Of a stretch of DNA of 64,000 bases, positions 15,384-24,745 are shown in pieces. Both the position numbers and the translations under genes were made by a program. Every line of letters begins with the position of its first letter. Positions within the stretch are counted from its first letter, which is position 1. Origin of the DNA: Kitasatospora papulosa (GTDB lineage Bacteria > Actinomycetota > Actinomycetes > Streptomycetales > Streptomycetaceae). The DNA lies in NCBI RefSeq assembly GCF_000717245.1, contig NZ_JNYQ01000001.1, positions 186,001 to 250,000 of the forward strand. The letters run 5' to 3'. The notes below the pieces were generated by a model that did no database searches, was not told where the DNA came from, and worked only from the letters and a program-made list of their open reading frames with translations.

Positions 15384-16952
15384 ATGGAGAACACATCCGG
15401 TCCCCTCGCGGGCCGTAAGGAATGGACCGCCCTCGGCGTCCTGATGCTGCCGCTGCTCCTCGTGTCGATGGACGTGTCCATCCTCTACTTCGCCATCCCG
15501 TTCATCAGCCAGGACCTGGAGCCCAGCGCCACTCAGCAGTTGTGGATCCTGGACATGTACGGCTTCGTGCTCGCCGGCCTGCTCATCGTCATGGGCTCCC
15601 TCGGTGACCGCATCGGGCGGCGCGCCCTGGTCCTGGCGGGAGCGGCGGTGTTCGGAGCGGCCTCGGTGGCCGCCGCGTACGCGCAGTCCGCCGAAGTGCT
15701 CATCGCCGTACGCGCGTTGCTCGGGATCGGCGGGGCCGCCCTGATGCCCTCCACCCTGGCGCTGATCCGCAACCTCTTCCACGACGCGAAGCAGCGCGCG
15801 AAGGCGGTGACCCTCTGGACCGGTGTCATGACCGCCGGCATCTCCCTCGGGCCGGTCGTCAGCGGGCTGCTCCTCGAACACTTCTGGTGGGGCTCGGTGT
15901 TCCTCATCAACCTCCCCGCGATGGCGCTGCTGCTGGTGCTCGTGCCCTTCCTGGTGCCGGAGACCGCGACCGCCGCGCACGGCCGCTTCGACGTGCTCAG
16001 CGCCGCGCTCTCACTCGGTGCCCTCCTCACCGTCATCTACGGCATCAAGGAATGGGCCCGGCACGGTTACGAGCCGCTGCCCGCGGCCTGCGTCCTCGTG
16101 GGGCTCGTGCTCGGTGCCGTCTTCGTACGCCGCCAGAAGCACCTCGCCCACCCGCTGATCGACCTCGGCCTCCTCCGGCGGCGTTCCTTCGGCGGCCCCG
16201 TGCTCGCCGACGTGCTCGCGATGTTCGCCACGGTGGGCATGGCCGTCTTCTTCACCCAGTACCTGCAGTCCGTACTCGGACTGAGCCCCCTGACCGCCGC
16301 ACTGTGGAGTCTGGTGCCGGCGGCGGGTGTGGCCGTCATGGCGCCGACCGGTGCCGCGCTCGCCCAGCGGGTCGACCGTGCGTACGTCATGGCGGGCGGC
16401 TTCCTCATGGCCGCCTGCGGGTTCCTGTGGCTGTCACGGCTGCAGACCGACTCGCCCCTGTGGTTCGCCCTCGTCGGCGGGGCCGTCTACGCGGGCGGAC
16501 TGGTCGCCGCCATGACCCTGGCCAACGAAGTCGCGCTGGGCGCCGCCCCGCCGGAGCGTGCCGGTTCGGCGGCGGCCGTGCTGGAGTCGGGGCAGGAGCT
16601 GGGCGGTGCCCTGGGCATGGCGATCCTCGGCTCCGTCGGGGCCGCGGTCTACGGCCGGGACATGGCGGACGCCCTGCCCGCGGGAACACCGCACGCGGAC
16701 GCGGTCGGCGAGACCCTGGGCGGAGCGGCGGCTGTCGCGGCCGAACTGCCTGCCGCCACGGCGGACGCCGTCCTGACGGCCGCACGCGAGGCCTTCACCC
16801 ATGGGCTGGGATTCGCGGCGGTGGGCGCGGCGCTGGTCATGGCATGCGCCGCCGCCCTCTCGGTCGGCCTCCTGCGGGGTGTGGGCGGAACGACCGGGTC
16901 CTCGTCGGCACCGGACACCGAGCGGACGAGTCCGGACACGGTGCGCCGTTGA
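15384..16952 (+). CDS. MFS drug exporter, DHA2 (EmrB/QacA/SmvA) family
   Basis: A 522-residue inner-membrane antiporter expected to export cationic or amphipathic drugs using the proton gradient. It has about 14 hydrophobic segments, the DHA2 length, starting at GVLMLPLLLVSMDVSILYFA. Motif A-like GSLGDRIGRRALVLAGA is near 72-88 and the antiporter motif C region reads MTAGISLGPVVSGLL. The N-terminal residues resemble SmvA/QacA. The ATG at 15384 has GGAG only three to four bases upstream, so translation may initiate poorly or from a leaderless transcript. The substrate is unknown; regulation is by the divergent GntR-TetR protein. Confidence 0.9.
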   Translation: MENTSGPLAGRKEWTALGVLMLPLLLVSMDVSILYFAIPFISQDLEPSATQQLWILDMYGFVLAGLLIVMGSLGDRIGRRALVLAGAAVFGAASVAAAYAQSAEVLIAVRALLGIGGAALMPSTLALIRNLFHDAKQRAKAVTLWTGVMTAGISLGPVVSGLLLEHFWWGSVFLINLPAMALLLVLVPFLVPETATAAHGRFDVLSAALSLGALLTVIYGIKEWARHGYEPLPAACVLVGLVLGAVFVRRQKHLAHPLIDLGLLRRRSFGGPVLADVLAMFATVGMAVFFTQYLQSVLGLSPLTAALWSLVPAAGVAVMAPTGAALAQRVDRAYVMAGGFLMAACGFLWLSRLQTDSPLWFALVGGAVYAGGLVAAMTLANEVALGAAPPERAGSAAAVLESGQELGGALGMAILGSVGAAVYGRDMADALPAGTPHADAVGETLGGAAAVAAELPAATADAVLTAAREAFTHGLGFAAVGAALVMACAAALSVGLLRGVGGTTGSSSAPDTERTSPDTVRR

Positions 16953-17151
16953 CGGAGGGCCGGTCCGATGGACGTGGGGACGGCGGACCGAGTCCGGCCA
17001 CGGCCCGCCCCGGCGCCCTCCGGTCGCGGGCGGCGGGCCTGGGACCGATGCTGGTTGCGTACGTGCCGCCGTGTGCGGAGGCCCGTTTCCGAGGCCGCCG
17101 GCGCGGAGGCGCCGGTCCCGGTCCCGTGAAGGGGGCGAAGGAGTCGCGCTC

Positions 17152-19473
17152 ATGGCTGATGCGCCCTTGATGGTCGTGGACGGCGCCGGAGTGGTCACCG
17201 GGTGGAGCCGGGCGGCCGAACGGCGCTTCGGCCCGGCCACCGCTGACGCACTGGGCCTGCGCGTGATGGACGTCCTGGCCGGTGACACCCGGCGGTCGGG
17301 CGGGGACGGCGAGGCTCCCGGCGGGCTGCGGCTGGAACCCCTCGCGGGGGCCGGGTGGGCCGTCTGGGCGGCTGACGGCACCCGTGGATCCGGTACCCGT
17401 GGATCCGGCCACGACGACGCGGTCGGGGCCGCGCTGCTGGACGTGATGTTCTCGCAGGCACGCGTGCGGGTCCACGTACTCGATCCGGACCTCCGCCTCC
17501 TGCGGATCAGCGCCCCCACGAGCGCCGACACGCACCGGGCGGGGAATCTGCGCGGCAAGCTCTTCCGCGACGTGTGCGCCTTCGAGGAACCCGAGCGGGT
17601 CGAGGCCTTCGTACGTGAGGTGCTGCGCACGGGTGTGCCCGGGGTCGACCGGCCGTTCCGTGCCGCCCGCGGTGACGTGCCGGGCGGGCGGCGCACCCTC
17701 GCCCTGACCGCGTTCCGGCTCCAGGAGGGCAGCGGGGCGCGGCCCGGGGGCGACGGCGCCGTACTGGGGGTCTCCGTGTCCGTCGTCGACATCAGCGAGC
17801 AGGTCGGGCGCCTGCGCCGGGACGCGGCGCTCGACGCGGTCCGCGACGGCGTGGGCGGGACGCTGGACGTCGACACCACCTGCCGCGACCTGGTGGAGGC
17901 GCTCGTCCCCGACTACGCGGACGTCGGCGTCGTCGAGATCGTCGAGGCGGTGTTGCGCGGTGAGACACCCGACCCCGGGCCGCTGGGCCTGGAGGTGCCG
18001 CTGCGGCGCGCCGCCTACGACGGCATCGGGCAGGCCGCGCACCCGGTCGGGGACGTACGGACGGTGGCCCCCGGGACCCCCTACCACCGGGCCCTGTCCG
18101 ACCTCAGGATCCGTGTCCTGTCGCTGGACGACGCCCCGTGGGCCGACGCCGACTCGGCGCGAGCCGGCTCCCTCCGGAGGATCGGTGCGCACACCCTGCT
18201 GGTGGCGCCGCTCACGGTGCACGGGGCGGTACTCGGGCTGGTCAGCCTCTACCGGTGCGGCGACTCCGAGCCGTTCACCGAGGCGGACGTCCCGGTCGTG
18301 TCGGCGATGGCCTCCCGCGTCGCCCTCGGCATCGACAACGCCCGCCGGTACGTGCACGAGTACACCATCGCCAGCGCCCTCCAGCGCCGGCTGCTGCCCC
18401 AGAGCACGGCCCCCCAGCCCGCCGTCGAGACGGACCATCTGCTGCTGCCCGGCGGGGACGCCGGCCACTGGTTCGACACCATCGCCCTGTCCGGGGCCCG
18501 CACGGGCCTCGTCATCGGTGAGGTGTCCGAGCGCGGCATCCACGCGGCCACCACCATGGGGCAGTTGCGCACCGTCGTCCACGCGCTCGCCGCCCTGGAC
18601 CTGGAACCCGACGAGCTCCTCGCCCGCCTCTACGACACGGCGGCGAGGCTCGCGGAGGAACGCGCCCAGCTGCCGCAGAGCGACCCGCTGAACCAGGAAC
18701 CGCTGGCCGCGACCTGCGCGTACGCGGTGTACGACCCGTTCACCGAGACCTGCACCGTGGCGTCGGCGGGCCACCCCGCGCCCCTCGTCGTCGAACCGGA
18801 CGGCGCCGCCTACGTCGTCGGGCTGCCCGTGGGGCCGCCACTGGGAACCGCTGACCGGGCCCCCGTCGCCGCCGTCTCCCTCCAGCTGAAGGAGGGCAGC
18901 CTGGTCGTGCTGCACAGCAACGCGCTGCGCGGCCACGCCCAGCCCACCTCCGGCGCCCTGCGCCAGGCACTCCTGCCCACGGACCGGCCGATGGGCGAGC
19001 TGTGCGACGCGGTGGCCCGCGCGCTGCCGGACGACTCCGAACTCCGCGGCGCCGCCCTGCTGCTGGCCCGCACACACGCCATGCCCGAGGACCGGTACGC
19101 CGCCTGGGAGCTGCCCTACGACAGGTCCGCCCCGGCGACCGCGCGCCGCCTCACGTCCAAGACGCTGGCGGACTGGCACCTGGAGGGCGACACGGGCGAC
19201 GCGACCGAACTGATCGTCAGCGAACTGGTGACCAACGCGGTGCGTTACGGCAGCCCGCCGGTGGAGCTCCGCCTCATCCTCGACCGGGGGCTGACCTGCG
19301 AGATCCGGGACGGCAGCACCACCGCCCCGTACATGAAGTACGCCGGAGCGGTCGACGAGGGCGGGCGGGGGCTCTTCATCATCTCCCAGCTCGCCTCGCT
19401 GTGGGGCACCCGCTACGCCCCCGAGGGCAAGACCGTCTGGTCGGAACAGGCGATTCCCGGGGGAGAGACCTGA
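17152..19473 (+). CDS. PAS-GAF-SpoIIE-HATPase regulator, phosphatase probably inactive
   Basis: A 773-residue multidomain regulator. An AAGGAG site at 17138-17143 fixes the ATG at 17152; the frame is open 117 codons further but that part is antisense-like. PAS-like regions occupy residues 1-60 and 98-216, a GAF domain about 223-403 ending DNARRYVHEYTIASALQRRLLP, a SpoIIE/PP2C domain about 420-630 and a HATPase about 650-770 (ELVTNAVRYG, DEGGRGLFII). PP2C metal ligands look lost: GGDAGHWFD replaces GGDWYD, GEVSERG replaces GDVxGHG and LHSNALRG replaces YTDGLVE. The related TCAYAVYDP and SAGHPAPL are kept. It may therefore act as a kinase-like or scaffold protein in a sigma-factor switch. Confidence 0.85.
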   Translation: MADAPLMVVDGAGVVTGWSRAAERRFGPATADALGLRVMDVLAGDTRRSGGDGEAPGGLRLEPLAGAGWAVWAADGTRGSGTRGSGHDDAVGAALLDVMFSQARVRVHVLDPDLRLLRISAPTSADTHRAGNLRGKLFRDVCAFEEPERVEAFVREVLRTGVPGVDRPFRAARGDVPGGRRTLALTAFRLQEGSGARPGGDGAVLGVSVSVVDISEQVGRLRRDAALDAVRDGVGGTLDVDTTCRDLVEALVPDYADVGVVEIVEAVLRGETPDPGPLGLEVPLRRAAYDGIGQAAHPVGDVRTVAPGTPYHRALSDLRIRVLSLDDAPWADADSARAGSLRRIGAHTLLVAPLTVHGAVLGLVSLYRCGDSEPFTEADVPVVSAMASRVALGIDNARRYVHEYTIASALQRRLLPQSTAPQPAVETDHLLLPGGDAGHWFDTIALSGARTGLVIGEVSERGIHAATTMGQLRTVVHALAALDLEPDELLARLYDTAARLAEERAQLPQSDPLNQEPLAATCAYAVYDPFTETCTVASAGHPAPLVVEPDGAAYVVGLPVGPPLGTADRAPVAAVSLQLKEGSLVVLHSNALRGHAQPTSGALRQALLPTDRPMGELCDAVARALPDDSELRGAALLLARTHAMPEDRYAAWELPYDRSAPATARRLTSKTLADWHLEGDTGDATELIVSELVTNAVRYGSPPVELRLILDRGLTCEIRDGSTTAPYMKYAGAVDEGGRGLFIISQLASLWGTRYAPEGKTVWSEQAIPGGET

Positions 19474-19575
19474 GCCGGGACCCGAGCGCGTGGAGGCCGG
19501 ACCCGAGGGAGTGGAGGCCGGAGCCGGGGCCGTCCGAGCCCGTGGAGCCCCTGGGCCGGGGAGCCGCGCCGGGGC

Positions 19576-19791
19576 CTATCCGGCCGCCTTGTCCTCGGCG
19601 AGGGTGTGGGCGACCAGGGCGTTGGCGTGGCCGTGGCCCAGGCCGTGTTCGGCCTTCAGCCAGGAGACGATCTCCATGTGCCCGGTCAGCGGCGAGGAGC
19701 GGATGAGGCCCTTCCACTCCGCGATCGGGCGCCCGTGCTTCTTCTCGATCGAGGGGAAGTAGCTCGCGGGGCCCTTCACTGCTTCGGTCAT
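19576..19791 (-). CDS. DUF4287 small protein
   Basis: A 71-residue cytoplasmic protein of the DUF4287 family: YFPSIEKKHGRPIAEW near the N-terminus, then GHMEIVSWLKAEHGLGHGHANALVAH. The pattern resembles a small helix-hairpin DNA- or nucleotide-associated module, but the function is unknown. The ATG at 19791 and the length fit the family. It converges with the SpoIIE-like gene and is divergent from the EACC1 gene. Confidence 0.85.
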   Translation of the reverse strand: MTEAVKGPASYFPSIEKKHGRPIAEWKGLIRSSPLTGHMEIVSWLKAEHGLGHGHANALVAHTLAEDKAAG

Positions 19792-19997
19792 GTCGTCGTG
19801 TCCCGTCGTGGAGGTGCGCCGTGGCGTGCGCCACGAGGCGGTCGAAAGTCTGTCAGGAGATATGACCGCGGCCGAGGGCGGAACTCGTCGGTACGAGCGC
19901 GAGGACCTTCAGCGGACCCGGAACAAAGGGGTGCCTGGTGTCAATGCCCATGAAATACTCGTGTGTTCAGTGACCAGTCCCTTGCGGGGCGAGGGCG

Positions 19998-20591
19998 ATG
20001 GGGCCGATGGGGGCACGCATGGCGGACGGGGCGGACACGGGCGCGCGGGAGCCGGGACAGGAGAAGATCGAGTTACGGATCGCCGTGAGCGGGACGCACA
20101 CCCGGCGCGACGACCTCGAAGCCCTCCACACCTGGCTGCTGAACGCGCCGGTCCTGGAGGACGCGCTCGAACGGGGCGAGGCCGACCTGACGCGCAAGGA
20201 CTCGCTCACGCAGACCGAGGCGATGAGCGGGGAGCTGATCCAGGACATCATCCTCGTCGTCTCCGTCGAGGTGGCGCGCTCCGTGTCCGAGAACGCGTGG
20301 CGGTCCGTGGAGACCTGGCTGCGCAACCGGCGCCGGTTCGCCGATCCCGAGGAGACACCCCGAGTCACCCTTGACGGGCCGTCCCAGGGGCCGGGCGCCG
20401 GCCTGAGCCGGGACACCGGCGGTCGCGGCGCCGACGACCGTGACGGCAGCGGTGACCCGGACGGTGACGCCGGCGGTCCTGACACCGGAGGCCGCGACAC
20501 CGGCACCGGTCGTGACGGGGCCCCGGAGGCCGGGCCCGGTTCCGGCGGGCCGGACCGGCCGCGCGGCGGCGACGAGCCCGGACAGGGCTAG
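19998..20591 (+). CDS. Effector-associated constant component EACC1
   Basis: A 197-residue protein. Residues about 22-125 match the EACC1 domain (KIELRIAVSG, a helix WLLNAPVLEDALERG, a segment IILVVSVEVARSVSENAWRS and WLRNRRRF followed by a final strand). EACC1 was defined by Kaur and colleagues (2020) as a constant partner of caspase and other effectors in actinobacterial conflict systems. The last 70 residues are a Gly/Asp/Pro-rich disordered tail (GGRGADDRDGSGDPD style). Three in-frame ATGs (19998, 20007, 20019) are possible. It precedes the caspase gene by 5 bp, so the two are one operon, and is likely the linker between sensor and effector. Confidence 0.85.
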   Translation: MGPMGARMADGADTGAREPGQEKIELRIAVSGTHTRRDDLEALHTWLLNAPVLEDALERGEADLTRKDSLTQTEAMSGELIQDIILVVSVEVARSVSENAWRSVETWLRNRRRFADPEETPRVTLDGPSQGPGAGLSRDTGGRGADDRDGSGDPDGDAGGPDTGGRDTGTGRDGAPEAGPGSGGPDRPRGGDEPGQG

Positions 20592-20596
20592 CGGCC

Positions 20597-23275
20597 GTGC
20601 CGCCGTACGACGCGCGCGGCGAGGCGAACAGGGCCAAGCGGCACCGAGCCGTACTGATCGGGGTCGAGCACTACGAGGGCGCGCGGAACGACCTTCCGGC
20701 CGTCGCCACGAACCTCCGCCTCATGCGCGAGGCGCTGACCGCCGAACACACCGGCATGCTCGGCCCGGACGACCTCGTGGAGGTTCCCCCGGACGGCGAC
20801 CGGGCGGCCACCGTCGACCCGCTCCGGGTGCGAGCCGCCCTGACCGCGGCCCGCGAGGAGGTCGACGGCCTGCTGGTCGTCTACTTCGCCGGGCACGGCA
20901 TCGTGCGACCCGACGGCAGCGACCTCAACCTGATGTTCACCGACTCCCGGGTGACCAGGGACCGGCACCACCCCTTCGTGGACACCCTGTCCTGGCGCGA
21001 CGACATCATGCCGGAGCTGCGCTACGCCCGTGCCGACTGGGTCGTCGTCATCCTCGACTGCTGTTTCGCGGGCAACGCCCTCTGGGCCTTCAGCCCTGCG
21101 GCCGGCCAGAACTTCGCGCTGCTCACCGCGGCGGAACCGGGTGTGGAGATCCCGCCCGGCGACCCCGGCACCGGCACGGAGTTCACGGCCGCCCTGCACC
21201 GGCTGCTGACCACGGGCCAGGGCGAGCCCGTCACCTTCACCAGGATCGTGACCGGGATCCGCCGGGCGATGGCGCCGTACAAGGCCGTCGACGGGCACCC
21301 GTGGATCCCGGACGAGCGGCGGCACGGCGACGACGTGGTGCTCGCGCTCGCGGCGGGCCCCGAACCCCCTCGGCAGCCACCGGAGGACAGCGCGCGGAAG
21401 GGGCCCACCGGGCGGTGGCCGCGGCCGCGCGTCCCGGCCCTCCCGCACCGCCTGCTCCCCGTCCTGGTCCGCCGCATGACCCGCACGACCGCGCTCGTGC
21501 TGGCGGCCGCGGCCGTCCTGGCCGCAGGCGGGACGTGGTACCTCCTGGGCGGCTCGGGCGATGTCGTGTGCGCGTCGCCCCTCGAACTGCGGGTGCTCAC
21601 CGACCCCGACCTGAAGCCCACCGTGCAGAAGGCCGCCGACGCCTACCCCAGGAGGGACGCCCACGGCTGCCGGACCGTCGGCATCAACGTGTACGACGCC
21701 AAGGCCACCGACGCGGTGTCGGCCCTCCGGTCCTCCTCGCTCTGGCAGGAACCGCCCGCCGTCTGCCCGGCCTCCGGCACCTGTCCGCGGCCCCAGCGGG
21801 ACGTCGGCGCGCAGCCCGACGTCTGGATCCCGGCCGCGGGCAGCGCGTGGCGGCGGGCCACCGCCGTGGGGGCTGCCGGCGGCCCGGGGGGCGGGGAGGC
21901 CTCCGCGAGCACGGGGAGGAACGTCGTGGAACTCGAACGCCTGGGCTCCGTCGCCTACACGCCGATGGTCCTCGGTGTGCCGGACACCCTGCTCCAGGCG
22001 CAGAGCCTCCAGACCGACGATCCGCTCAGCGATATCGTCACCGGACTCCAGGCCGTCCAGGAGGTCGAGATCCTGCGCCCCGACCCCGAGGTCACCGAGG
22101 CGGCCCTGCTGGCGACCGACGCGTTGTACGCCACCTCCGCCGACGGGCACGCCTCCACCGTCGAACAGGGCATGGCGGAGGCGCTCCGGCCCATGCCCTC
22201 CACCGCGAGGGACCTGATGTGCGCCCTGGCCGACGGTACGCACAACGAACTCGAGGACCGGGCGGCGGTCCTCGTGCCGGAGCAGACCCTGGCGCAGTTC
22301 AACCTGTCGGCGGGCGAGGCCGGACGCCCCGCCTGCGCGACGGAGGCCCTGGCGCACCGGGTGGCCCACTACCCCTCCGACGTGCCGATGCTGGACCTGC
22401 CCTTCGTCCGGGTCACCTGGGACGGGGCCGACCGCGACACCGCCGCCCGCGAGGCGGCCGTCGACGACTTCTACGAGTGGCTGACCACGGACCGGAACGC
22501 CCAGAAGTGCTTCACGGACGACGGGTTCCGCGGCGTCGACGGAGGGGACCCGGCTCCGCCCGGTGACGATTCGGTGCTGCGGGCCGAGGACAACACGACG
22601 GCCGTGCGCGAACGGATCCCCACGACCGGCCCGGACGCCGACGCGTCGGCGTCGCTGAACGACACCCTGAGCCGCTACCGGGGGGCCCTCGGGCCCGGCC
22701 GGGTGCTCTACCTGCTCGACAACTCGACCTCCGTGGCGGACAAACGGCTCTGGGACGGCATCGGCGGGGCCAAGGACCTCGTGGCCCGCTCGATGGGGTC
22801 CCTGGGCACCAGGGACTCGTACGGGGTGTGGACCGCAGCGGTCGCCCCGGAGAAACCGGTGACGCAACTCGTGAAGCTACGGCCCCACGTCCGCGCCGAC
22901 GTGCGGAAGGCCGTCGCCGACGCCGGGACGGCCGCGTTCCACGCGCGTATCGGGGCGGGGCTGGGCGCGGCGCTCGCGGCCCTGCGCGACGACCCCGCCG
23001 TCGTGGAACAGCCGCGGCTGCTCGTGCTGGTCACCGACGGCGAGGACTTCGAGGGCGTCGGTCAGCAGGAACAGGCGGATCTGGTCACGGACGCGCGACG
23101 TGCGCCGCCCGTCAGGATCGTGACGGTCTCGCTGCAGGACGGCGCCTGCGCGTCCGGCCGGTTCGGCGACCGGCTCGCCGCGGCGAGCGGCGGACGCTGT
23201 CTGGATCCCGGCGACGACATCGCGGCCGAACTGGCGGCCGAGGTCGCCAAGGCCGGTACGGGGGACGCGGAATGA
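20597..23275 (+). CDS. Transmembrane caspase / solute-binding / VWA fusion protein
   Basis: An 892-residue fusion starting at GTG 20597. Residues 15-255 are a caspase-like (C14) protease with VVYFAGHG (His100) and VILDCCFAGN (Cys155/156), the catalytic dyad. A basic stretch then leads to one membrane helix at about 296-318 (TTALVLAAAAVLAAGGTWYLL). Residues about 320-690 resemble a periplasmic solute-binding domain. Residues about 700-890 are a von Willebrand A domain with MIDAS motif DNSTS and LVTDGED. The order predicts a cytoplasmic protease with an outer-face sensor. It is preceded by EACC1 and overlaps the next gene by ATGA. The likely role is a defence or suicide effector triggered across the membrane. 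Confidence 0.87.
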   Translation: MPPYDARGEANRAKRHRAVLIGVEHYEGARNDLPAVATNLRLMREALTAEHTGMLGPDDLVEVPPDGDRAATVDPLRVRAALTAAREEVDGLLVVYFAGHGIVRPDGSDLNLMFTDSRVTRDRHHPFVDTLSWRDDIMPELRYARADWVVVILDCCFAGNALWAFSPAAGQNFALLTAAEPGVEIPPGDPGTGTEFTAALHRLLTTGQGEPVTFTRIVTGIRRAMAPYKAVDGHPWIPDERRHGDDVVLALAAGPEPPRQPPEDSARKGPTGRWPRPRVPALPHRLLPVLVRRMTRTTALVLAAAAVLAAGGTWYLLGGSGDVVCASPLELRVLTDPDLKPTVQKAADAYPRRDAHGCRTVGINVYDAKATDAVSALRSSSLWQEPPAVCPASGTCPRPQRDVGAQPDVWIPAAGSAWRRATAVGAAGGPGGGEASASTGRNVVELERLGSVAYTPMVLGVPDTLLQAQSLQTDDPLSDIVTGLQAVQEVEILRPDPEVTEAALLATDALYATSADGHASTVEQGMAEALRPMPSTARDLMCALADGTHNELEDRAAVLVPEQTLAQFNLSAGEAGRPACATEALAHRVAHYPSDVPMLDLPFVRVTWDGADRDTAAREAAVDDFYEWLTTDRNAQKCFTDDGFRGVDGGDPAPPGDDSVLRAEDNTTAVRERIPTTGPDADASASLNDTLSRYRGALGPGRVLYLLDNSTSVADKRLWDGIGGAKDLVARSMGSLGTRDSYGVWTAAVAPEKPVTQLVKLRPHVRADVRKAVADAGTAAFHARIGAGLGAALAALRDDPAVVEQPRLLVLVTDGEDFEGVGQQEQADLVTDARRAPPVRIVTVSLQDGACASGRFGDRLAAASGGRCLDPGDDIAAELAAEVAKAGTGDAE

Positions 23276-24705
23276 CGTACGCCGACCGTCGCCACGCCCA
23301 CCGCCGGACCAGGGCGGCCGTTGCCCTCGGCTGTCTCCTCGCGCTCGTCTCCGCCGCCTGCACCGGGGGAGCGGACGACTCCGGGACGTCCGGTGCGAAG
23401 GGCACGGCCGAGGGCCCCATCGTCGTCGCCAGCGGGCTCGACGTCACCGGCTCCGGCAGCGTGCGGCAGCAGCTGATAGAGGAGTGGAACCGCCGGCACG
23501 CCGGATCGAAGGACCGGCAGGCCAAGCTCGTGGAGCTGCCCGGAGCAGCCGACCAGCAGCGCAGCCAGCTCCTCGGCGCCCTCCAGTCCGGCAGCGCCCG
23601 CTACGACGTGGTGAACCTCGACATCACCTGGATCCCCGAATTCGCCGAGGCCGGACTGATCAGCCCGCTGCCCGTCGAGGAGAGCGGCACCGCCGACGAC
23701 GCGGACTTCATCCGCCAGGTCCACGCCACCACCCTGTGGAAGGAACGTTCCTACGCCCGGCCGTTCAACACCGACGTGGGACTGCTGTACTACCGGCCCG
23801 ACCTCCTGACCGGTGCCGACATCGACCCGGACAAGCAGCCCAACGCCAACTGGACGTGGGACCAGCTCTACTCCACGGTCAGGACCCTCGGGCTGAACCC
23901 GGTCCGCCGCGACGAACGGGCCGGCTGGACGACGCAGTTGAAGCAGTACGAAGGGCTGACCGTCAACACCGTCGAGGCGTTCGCCGATGCCGGGGTCCAC
24001 CTCACCGACGGCGAGGGCCGGTACAGCTCCAGCCCCGGAAAGCTGAAGAAGGGACTCGACTCGCTCCTCGACCGCGTCGGCCGGGGCCGCGTCCAGCCCG
24101 CCGCGCTCAGCTCCGACGAGACGGCGTCCCTCGCCGACTTCGCCGAGGGCCGTGCGGTCTTCCTGCGCCACTGGCCCTACGCCTACGGGGCACTGGAGAA
24201 CCTGATGGAGGCGAAGCAGTACGCCGTGAACCGGCTGCCGGGCAAGGCCGTGCTCGGCGGGCAGAACCTCGCGGTCACCGCCGACTCCCCACGGGCCGAG
24301 GACGCCAGGGCCCTCGTCACCTTCCTGACCTCGCGGGAGAGCGAGCGGTGCCTGCTCGACGCGGGTTTCGCCGCGACCCGGACCTCCGTGTACGGCAGCG
24401 TGCCGAAGCCCTGCTGGCCCCGCGTCGCCGCCGCCCTCCGTCCCGCCGGGGACGCACCGAAGGCGGAGGCCACGGGGGAGGGGACCCGGGAGGGGCAGGG
24501 GACCGAGGCGCGCAGGGCGTACATCCGGCTCCTGGGCGCGGCGCTGACCGAGGCCGTGCAGCGGCCGCGCACTCCCTACTACGGGGCGTTCACCCAGGTC
24601 CTGCAGTCCCATGTGCACGCGCTGCTGGCCGCGGAGAGACCCGACACCGCGGCGGCCGCCGACCATCTCGACCACGCGCTGCGGGACGTGTTCGCGGGCA
24701 GGTGA
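23272..24705 (+). CDS. ABC-type extracellular solute-binding lipoprotein
   Basis: A 477-residue secreted lipoprotein. A signal peptide (RTRAAVALGCLLALVSAAC) ends in a lipobox with Cys27 as the lipidated residue. The mature part is a family 1 solute-binding protein: GPIVVASGLDVTGSG, then ARYDVVNLDITWIPEFAEAG, WKERSYARPFNTDVGLLYYR and a C-terminal SRESERCLLDAGF. No permease or ATPase gene adjoins it, so it is unlikely to be a transport component. Its ATG overlaps the caspase gene stop (23272-23275), which suggests it is the ligand sensor that pairs with the extracellular part of the caspase fusion. A hairpin at 24706-24723 ends the operon. Confidence 0.87.
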   Translation: MTYADRRHAHRRTRAAVALGCLLALVSAACTGGADDSGTSGAKGTAEGPIVVASGLDVTGSGSVRQQLIEEWNRRHAGSKDRQAKLVELPGAADQQRSQLLGALQSGSARYDVVNLDITWIPEFAEAGLISPLPVEESGTADDADFIRQVHATTLWKERSYARPFNTDVGLLYYRPDLLTGADIDPDKQPNANWTWDQLYSTVRTLGLNPVRRDERAGWTTQLKQYEGLTVNTVEAFADAGVHLTDGEGRYSSSPGKLKKGLDSLLDRVGRGRVQPAALSSDETASLADFAEGRAVFLRHWPYAYGALENLMEAKQYAVNRLPGKAVLGGQNLAVTADSPRAEDARALVTFLTSRESERCLLDAGFAATRTSVYGSVPKPCWPRVAAALRPAGDAPKAEATGEGTREGQGTEARRAYIRLLGAALTEAVQRPRTPYYGAFTQVLQSHVHALLAAERPDTAAAADHLDHALRDVFAGR

Positions 24706-24723
24706 GAGGGGCGCGAGCCCCTC
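24706..24723. terminator. Bidirectional hairpin terminator
   Basis: GAGGGGC (24706-24712) and GCCCCTC (24717-24723) form a stem with a 4-nt loop right after the solute-binding gene, between it and the convergent SEC-C gene. Confidence 0.65.
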
Positions 24724-24745
24724 CCACCCACGCGCGGCGGCCTGC

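Noticed and set aside
16801..17151. 117-codon N-terminal extension of the SpoIIE-like protein
   Set aside because: It overlaps the MFS gene and is Arg/Pro rich; a strong AAGGAG site marks the ATG at 17152.
19480..19530. Short tandem GTGGAGGCCGGA repeats
   Set aside because: Only two or three imperfect copies in GC-rich sequence; no sign of a functional repeat.
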